Assembly (NCBI RefSeq): GCF_014646075.1
Contig: NZ_BMMT01000003.1
Coordinates: forward strand, 186,001 to 250,000
DNA: 64,000 nt
Origin: Saccharopolyspora thermophila
GTDB taxonomy: Bacteria; Actinomycetota; Actinomycetes; Mycobacteriales; Pseudonocardiaceae
Direction: 5' to 3'
Part shown: positions 59,979-64,000 of the stretch, in pieces
Position numbering within the stretch: the stretch's first letter is position 1
How the letters are laid out: every line of letters starts with the position of its first letter
Notes under the pieces: model-generated
Seen by the model: only the letters and a program-made list of their open reading frames with translations
Databases searched by the model: none
Told to the model about the DNA's origin: nothing
Translations under genes and position numbers: made by a program

Positions 59979-60020
59979 TTCAACAAAATGTTGACACCTG
60001 GCGGAGCGCGGTCGTAACTT
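59979..60020 (+). promoter_or_regulatory. uraD-uraH-uox promoter with ureide operator
   Basis: TTCAACA-AAA-TGTTGAC (59979-59995) is the second copy of the allB operator, with one mismatch in the last base. It overlaps a good -35, TTGACA (59991-59996), paired after 18 bases with TAACTT (60015-60020). The leader to the uraD start is about 120 bases. Confidence 0.7.
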
Positions 60021-60145
60021 GTGCCGCACCAAACGCCGACCAGCCGCCGCGGCCGCACCGGGCCTGCTCGGACCTGGCGTCCACCGCCCGCCCCTCATCC
60101 CGGAAAAACCACCTCGGGGCCGCGCGCATCCTGTGGGGATCTGCG

Positions 60146-60652
60146 ATGTCACACACCGAACCGGACCGGCTCAACGGCCTCCCCCGCGCCGACCTCGTCC
60201 GCGAACTGCTCGCCTGCCTCGACGTCCCGCGCTGGGCCGAGGAGATCGCCGACCAGCGGCCCTTCCCCGACGTCGCGGCGATCTACGCGGCCGCGGACAC
60301 CGCCGCGCCGGAGCTGACCGCTGAGGAGATCCACCGGGCCCTCGCCGCGCACCCCCGCATCGGGGAACGCGCGCAGGGCACGGACACCTCGGCCGAGTGG
60401 TCGCGCAGCGAGCAGTCCGGCGTCGATGCCACCGACGCGGACCTCACCCGGCGGCTGCGCGAGGGCAACGACGCCTACGAACGCCGGTTCGGGCACGTCT
60501 ACCTGGTGTGCGCCAGCGGCCGCAGCGGCGCCGAACTGCTGGAGATCCTGCACTCCCGGCTGGACAACGACCCGGAGACCGAGCTGCGGATCGTCGCCGA
60601 CGAACTCCGCACGATCGCACGTCTGAGATTGGCAAGGGTGATCGAAGGATGA
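60146..60652 (+). CDS. uraD: OHCU decarboxylase
   Basis: This 168-residue enzyme decarboxylates 2-oxo-4-hydroxy-4-carboxy-5-ureidoimidazoline to S-allantoin, the third step of urate breakdown. The catalytic His is in HPRIGE (about residue 71-76); other signatures are SRSEQSGV and FGHVYLVCASGRSGAELLEILHSRL, then NDPETELRIVADELRTIARLRL. ATG at 60146. First gene of uraD-uraH-uox; its stop overlaps the next start (ATGA). Confidence 0.95.
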   Translation: MSHTEPDRLNGLPRADLVRELLACLDVPRWAEEIADQRPFPDVAAIYAAADTAAPELTAEEIHRALAAHPRIGERAQGTDTSAEWSRSEQSGVDATDADLTRRLREGNDAYERRFGHVYLVCASGRSGAELLEILHSRLDNDPETELRIVADELRTIARLRLARVIEG

Positions 60653-60984
60653 GTGCCGTCACCACACACGTGCTCGACGCCGCGCGGGGCAGGCCCGCCA
60701 GCGGCGTCGCGATCCGGCTGGAAGCCGCCGTGGCCGGCTCCTGGGAGAAGGTGGCCGAGGGGCACACCGACGACGACGGCCGGATCCGCGACCTGGGGCC
60801 GGACCAGCTGGACGTCGGCGACTACCGGCTGACCTTCGACACCGGCGCCTACTTCGACGCCCAGGGCGTCGCCACGTTCTACCCGCAGGTCCAGATCACC
60901 TTCCGGATCACCGATCCGGCGCAGCACTACCACGTCCCGCTGCTGCTCAGCCCGTTCGCCTATTCCACTTACCGAGGGAGCTGA
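60649..60984 (+). CDS. uraH: 5-hydroxyisourate hydrolase (transthyretin-like)
   Basis: This is a 111-residue protein with the N-terminal signature VTTHVLDAARGRPASGVAIRLE and the C-terminal tetrapeptide YRGS that marks HIU hydrolases; catalytic His (THVLD), Arg and His (YHVPLLLSPFAYSTY) are present. It hydrolyses 5-hydroxyisourate to OHCU. It overlaps uraD by 4 bases and precedes uox by 7, so it is translationally coupled. Confidence 0.96.
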   Translation: MSAVTTHVLDAARGRPASGVAIRLEAAVAGSWEKVAEGHTDDDGRIRDLGPDQLDVGDYRLTFDTGAYFDAQGVATFYPQVQITFRITDPAQHYHVPLLLSPFAYSTYRGS

Positions 60985-60991
60985 TCACCCC

Positions 60992-61882
60992 ATGGGCATC
61001 GTCATGGGCCCCAACCAGTACGGCAAGGCCGAGGTCCGCATCGTCTCGGTGAACCGGGACACCCCGCGCCACACGATCAAGGACCTCACCGTCAGCACCT
61101 CGCTGCGCGGCGACCTCGACGCGGTACACCTCGCCGGCGACAACAGCAAGTGCCTGCCGACCGACACCCAGAAGAACACGATCTACGCCTTCGCCAAGGA
61201 GGCGCCGATCGGCGAGATCGAGTCCTTCGCCCTGCGGCTGGGCCGCCACTTCGTCAGCACGGCGGAGGGCATCAGCGGCGCCCGCATCCTCATCGACGAG
61301 TACAGCTGGGAACGGATCCCGGTCGGCGGCACCGGCCACGACCACTCCTTCGTCCGCGGCACCGACGAGAAGCGCACCACGGCGGTCACCATCGACGGCG
61401 ACAAGGAGTACGTGGTGTCCGGGCTCAGGGACCTGGTGGTGCTCAAGTCCACCGGTTCGGAGTTCTGGGGTTATCCGAAGGACAAGTACACCACGCTGGC
61501 CGAGACCCGCGATCGGATCCTGGCCACCGCGGTGACCGCCCGCTGGCGCTACCTGCACACCGACGTGGACTGGGCCAAGAGCTTCGAGTCGATCCGCGCC
61601 ACCATGCTGGAAGCGTTCGCCACCACGCACAGCCTGGCCCTGCAGCAGAGCCTGTACGAGATGGGCAAGGCGGCGCTGGAAAAGCACCCGGAGGTCGCCG
61701 AGGTGCGGCTGTCGCTGCCGAACAAGCACCACTTCGTGGTGGACCTCAGCTTCTGCGGCCTGGACAACGACAACGAGGTGTTCTACGCCGCGGACCGGCC
61801 GTACGGCCTGATCGAGGGCGTCGTCACCCGCGACGACGTCGAGGAGGCCCCGCGTGCCTGGTACAGCCTGCCCGAGTTCTAG
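60992..61882 (+). CDS. uox: urate oxidase (uricase)
   Basis: This is a 296-residue cofactor-free enzyme oxidising urate to 5-hydroxyisourate with O2. The catalytic pair is K12 (YGKAEVR) and T57 (CLPTDTQKNTIYAFAK); ISGARILIDEYSWERI, HDHSFVRGTDEKRT and LVVLKSTGSEFWGYPKDKYTTL are family signatures, and it ends RAWYSLPEF. Length is normal. Third gene of uraD-uraH-uox. A terminator follows 75 bases after the stop. Confidence 0.97.
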   Translation: MGIVMGPNQYGKAEVRIVSVNRDTPRHTIKDLTVSTSLRGDLDAVHLAGDNSKCLPTDTQKNTIYAFAKEAPIGEIESFALRLGRHFVSTAEGISGARILIDEYSWERIPVGGTGHDHSFVRGTDEKRTTAVTIDGDKEYVVSGLRDLVVLKSTGSEFWGYPKDKYTTLAETRDRILATAVTARWRYLHTDVDWAKSFESIRATMLEAFATTHSLALQQSLYEMGKAALEKHPEVAEVRLSLPNKHHFVVDLSFCGLDNDNEVFYAADRPYGLIEGVVTRDDVEEAPRAWYSLPEF

Positions 61883-61956
61883 TCGTTCCGTGTGGCGGTG
61901 CGAGCCGTGTGGGTCTGCTGGGCGAGACCCGAAGGATCACCGCTGATCCGCCTTCT

Positions 61957-61987
61957 GGGGGCCACCGGGGGAATCCTGGTGGCCCCC
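61957..61987 (+). terminator. terminator after uox
   Basis: Perfect 10-bp inverted repeat (GGGGGCCACC / GGTGGCCCCC), further extended into the loop, between uox and the permease gene. Confidence 0.78.
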
Positions 61988-62125
61988 TGCTGCTGTCCGA
62001 CTCGGGTACGTCCCGAGGAGCTTTCGATCCACTGTGGATCTGACGTTGATTTGCCAGCAACACCAGAAGAACCCGGCGTTGATGTCGACCTGAACTAACC
62101 GAACCCAGCGGCTCAGGAGTCCCCC

Positions 62126-63535
62126 ATGGCCCTCTTCAAGGCCCGCCGCAACCGCGGCACCCGCAGCGGAAGACCCGACAGCGTGCACCCGGTGGACGAA
62201 GTGCTGCCACCGACCCGGATGCTCGCCTTCGGCGTCCAGCACGTCGCCGCGATGTACGCCGGTGTGGTGGCACCGCCCCTGATCGTCGGCGAGGCGATGG
62301 GTCTGCCGCCGGTGCAGCTGACCCTCCTGATCGGGGCGAGCCTGTTCACCGCGGGCCTGGCCACCGTGCTCCAGTCGCTCGGGGTGTGGAAGATCGGCGC
62401 GCGGCTGCCGTTCGTCAACGGCGTCACGTTCGGTTCCGTCGCCCCCATCCTGGCCATCGTCGCGCAGCAGGGCCAGCACAACGCGCTGTCTGTCGTCTAC
62501 GGTTCGGTGCTGATCGCCGGGGTGCTGGCGTTCGTGGCGGCGCCGTACTTCTCCCGGCTGGTGCGGTTCTTTCCGCCCGTCGTCAACGGCACCGTCATCA
62601 CGCTCATCGGCCTGTCGCTGATGCCGGTGGGCATCAGGTGGGTCGCCGGGCCGAACCCGGAGGCGCCGGACCACGCCGCGCCGGAGAAGATCGCGATCGG
62701 CGCGCTGACGTTCGTGCTGGTGCTGCTGTTCAACCGGTTCCTCACGGGGTTCTGGAACCGCGTCGCGCTGCTCATCGGCCTCGTCGTGGGGACCCTGGTC
62801 GCGTGGCCGGTGGGGTTGATCGACACCACGACCTTCGAGTCGGCGCCGGTGTTCAACCTGCCCACGCCGTTCGAGCTGGGCGCGCCGGTGTTCGACCTGA
62901 CCGCGACGCTCTCCCTCTGCATCGTGATGCTGGTGGCGATGATGGAGAGCACGGCCGACATGATCGCGCTCGGCGAGATCGTCGACCGGCCGGCGGACGA
63001 GAAGACCATCGCGGCCGGGCTGCGCGCGGACGGCGCCGGGAGCGCCCTCAGCGCCGTGTTCGGCGGGTTCACCTGCAGCGCGTTCGCGCAGAACATCGGC
63101 CTGGTGGCGCTGACCCGGGTGCGCAGCCGCCACGTGGTGGCCACCGCCGGCGGCGTGCTGGTGCTGCTCGGGCTGTTCCCGGTGGTCGGGGCGGTCGTGT
63201 CGCTGGTGCCGCAGCCGGTGCTGGGCGGGGCCGCACTGGTGCTGTTCGGTTCGGTGGCCACCAGCGGCATCCGCACGCTCGGCAGGGCCGACCTGGGCGA
63301 CCCGTTTCACTCGCTGATCGTGGCGGGGGCGCTGGGCATCGGCATGATCCCGGTCGTCGCACCGCACTTCTACGAGCACTTCCCGGCCGCGCTGCGCACG
63401 GTCCTTGACTCGGGCATCAGCACCGGCTGCATCGCCGCCCTGCTGCTGAACCTGCTGTTCACCGCGATGCGCGGGCAGCGCTCCGAGCCGACCCCGGCGG
63501 TGGGCGGCGACACGGTGGCTCCGACGAATCCGTGA
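62126..63535 (+). CDS. NCS2 family urate/xanthine permease
   Basis: This is a 469-residue protein with 12-14 hydrophobic segments. The NCS2 nucleobase-ascorbate signatures are present: FGVQHVAAMYAGVVAPPLIVG near the N-terminus with the conserved Gln-His, VNGVTFGSVAPILAIV, the helix-8 segment VAMMESTADMIALGEIV with the substrate Glu, and GGFTCSAFAQNIGLVALTRVRSRHVV with N in QNIG. Proteins of this subgroup carry urate or xanthine by proton symport. It lies after uox in the same direction, so a urate importer is likely. ATG at 62126; AGGAGT is 8 bases upstream. Confidence 0.92.
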   Translation: MALFKARRNRGTRSGRPDSVHPVDEVLPPTRMLAFGVQHVAAMYAGVVAPPLIVGEAMGLPPVQLTLLIGASLFTAGLATVLQSLGVWKIGARLPFVNGVTFGSVAPILAIVAQQGQHNALSVVYGSVLIAGVLAFVAAPYFSRLVRFFPPVVNGTVITLIGLSLMPVGIRWVAGPNPEAPDHAAPEKIAIGALTFVLVLLFNRFLTGFWNRVALLIGLVVGTLVAWPVGLIDTTTFESAPVFNLPTPFELGAPVFDLTATLSLCIVMLVAMMESTADMIALGEIVDRPADEKTIAAGLRADGAGSALSAVFGGFTCSAFAQNIGLVALTRVRSRHVVATAGGVLVLLGLFPVVGAVVSLVPQPVLGGAALVLFGSVATSGIRTLGRADLGDPFHSLIVAGALGIGMIPVVAPHFYEHFPAALRTVLDSGISTGCIAALLLNLLFTAMRGQRSEPTPAVGGDTVAPTNP

Positions 63536-63593
63536 CCGAGCAGGGAGGTGAAGCGCTTGGCGAGCACAAAGATCGTGGCTGCCGGACCAGGGC

Positions 63594-64000
63594 TTGAGGT
63601 ATATCAGCACCATACCCGTCGAACAGTGGACATCGGCCGTCGTCCCGGCCGTCGTGGGGATTGTCCTCATCGGCTCTGGCGTCTGGCGGTGGCATGCGCA
63701 GCGCCGGTTCGACCGCGTCGCCGTGCGCACGAACGCCCGGTATGTCCGCGACTACCACTCCGGCGCGCACTCGAGCCTTTCACATGACTCCCCTCTCCGG
63801 TATGCCTCCGTTCCGGAGCTGACGTTCCGCACCGCCGACGGCCGCGAGGTCACCACCATCGTCGTCGACTCCGCGCGCTCCGGTCCGCGCCCGCACCTGC
63901 ACGGCACGGACGTCCCGATCCGGTACGACCCGGCGAACCCGGAGCGCGTCGTGCTGGAGTCCGACCACACCGCCCCGCAGCTACGCTGGCCGCTGCTGAC
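63594..64000 (+). CDS. DUF3592 domain protein, cut by window end
   Basis: An open frame to the last base. It begins (from a TTG at 63594) LRYISTIPVEQWTSAVVPAVVGIVLIGSGVWRW, a membrane helix, then a beta-rich external domain with ELTFRTADGREVTT, HLHGTDVPIRYDPANPERVVLE, the DUF3592 pattern. Function unknown. The start is uncertain: no clear ribosome-binding site precedes the TTG, while GGGAGG at about 63544 serves a different frame that does not continue as DUF3592. Confidence 0.7.
   Translation, partial: MRYISTIPVEQWTSAVVPAVVGIVLIGSGVWRWHAQRRFDRVAVRTNARYVRDYHSGAHSSLSHDSPLRYASVPELTFRTADGREVTTIVVDSARSGPRPHLHGTDVPIRYDPANPERVVLESDHTAPQLRWPLL

Noticed and set aside
63557-63787. Plus-strand frame starting TTG at 63557 with a good GGGAGG before it
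   Set aside because: The protein does not resemble DUF3592 and turns Arg-rich, while the frame from 63594 gives a membrane helix and the DUF3592 pattern; the ribosome-binding site may be fortuitous.

Overview
The window is 64 kb of high-GC (roughly 70% or more by eye) actinobacterial chromosome. It looks like a member of the Pseudonocardiaceae, probably Amycolatopsis-like; this is inferred from gene content, not from a marker gene. Many starts are GTG or TTG, WhiB3, SigD/RsdA and DUF5319 genes are present, and two stretches keep the gene order of Mycobacterium tuberculosis. One is DUF6350 - DUF5336 - sucD - sucC - M23 peptidase - pcrA/uvrD - chorismate mutase, like Rv0955 to Rv0948c. The other is guaA - choD - guaB3 - guaB - DUF5319 - rsdA - sigD - whiB3 - groEL1 - groES - tsaD - rimI - tsaB, like Rv3396c to Rv3421c. 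I see no rRNA, tRNA, insertion sequence, phage or CRISPR.

Layout. 1-8 kb: end of a DUF6350 membrane protein, a DUF5336 protein, sucDC, a large membrane protein and a secreted M23 peptidase. 8-12.4 kb: an accessory block with a GbsR/MarR repressor facing a double-domain O-methyltransferase, and a YncE-like beta-propeller facing a LysR regulator. 12.5-16.6 kb: pcrA, a DedA protein, and an AroQ chorismate mutase preceded by a Tyr/Phe leader peptide and terminator (a likely attenuator). 16.7-22 kb: MHS transporter, 3-hydroxybutyrate dehydrogenase, PIG-L deacetylase and two single-pass membrane proteins. 22.5-25.7 kb: two tandem receptor Ser/Thr kinases. 25.7-27.9 kb: LysR and EamA exporter. 27.9-31.5 kb: a PspC/Lia-like envelope-stress two-component module. 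31.5-32.5 kb: secreted GH16 glucanase. 32.5-47 kb: GMP synthesis genes, cholesterol-oxidase-like choD, SigD with its anti-sigma factor, orphan regulators, whiB3 and groES-groEL1 under a CIRCE operator. 47-51 kb: DUF5313 protein facing an OhrR/MarR repressor, a YdcF protein and tsaD-rimI-tsaB.

51-63.5 kb is a complete ureide catabolic island: urate permease, uricase, HIU hydrolase, OHCU decarboxylase, allantoinase, allantoicase, then glyoxylate carboligase, hydroxypyruvate isomerase, tartronate semialdehyde reductase and glycerate kinase. Together they take urate to allantoin, ureidoglycolate and glyoxylate, and on to a glycerate phosphate. Two of its promoters carry the same inverted repeat (TTCAACA-N3-TGTTGAA). 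A third promoter has a different tandem repeat. A small DauR-like HTH protein is encoded in the island.

The most notable observations are: the aromatic leader-peptide attenuator before chorismate mutase; the shared ureide operator; a glyoxylate carboligase carrying Glu where the E. coli enzyme has its hallmark Val; a MerR gene whose N-terminus is split by a 7-C tract; a response regulator without its phospho-acceptor Asp; and the two-domain methyltransferase under a palindromic operator.
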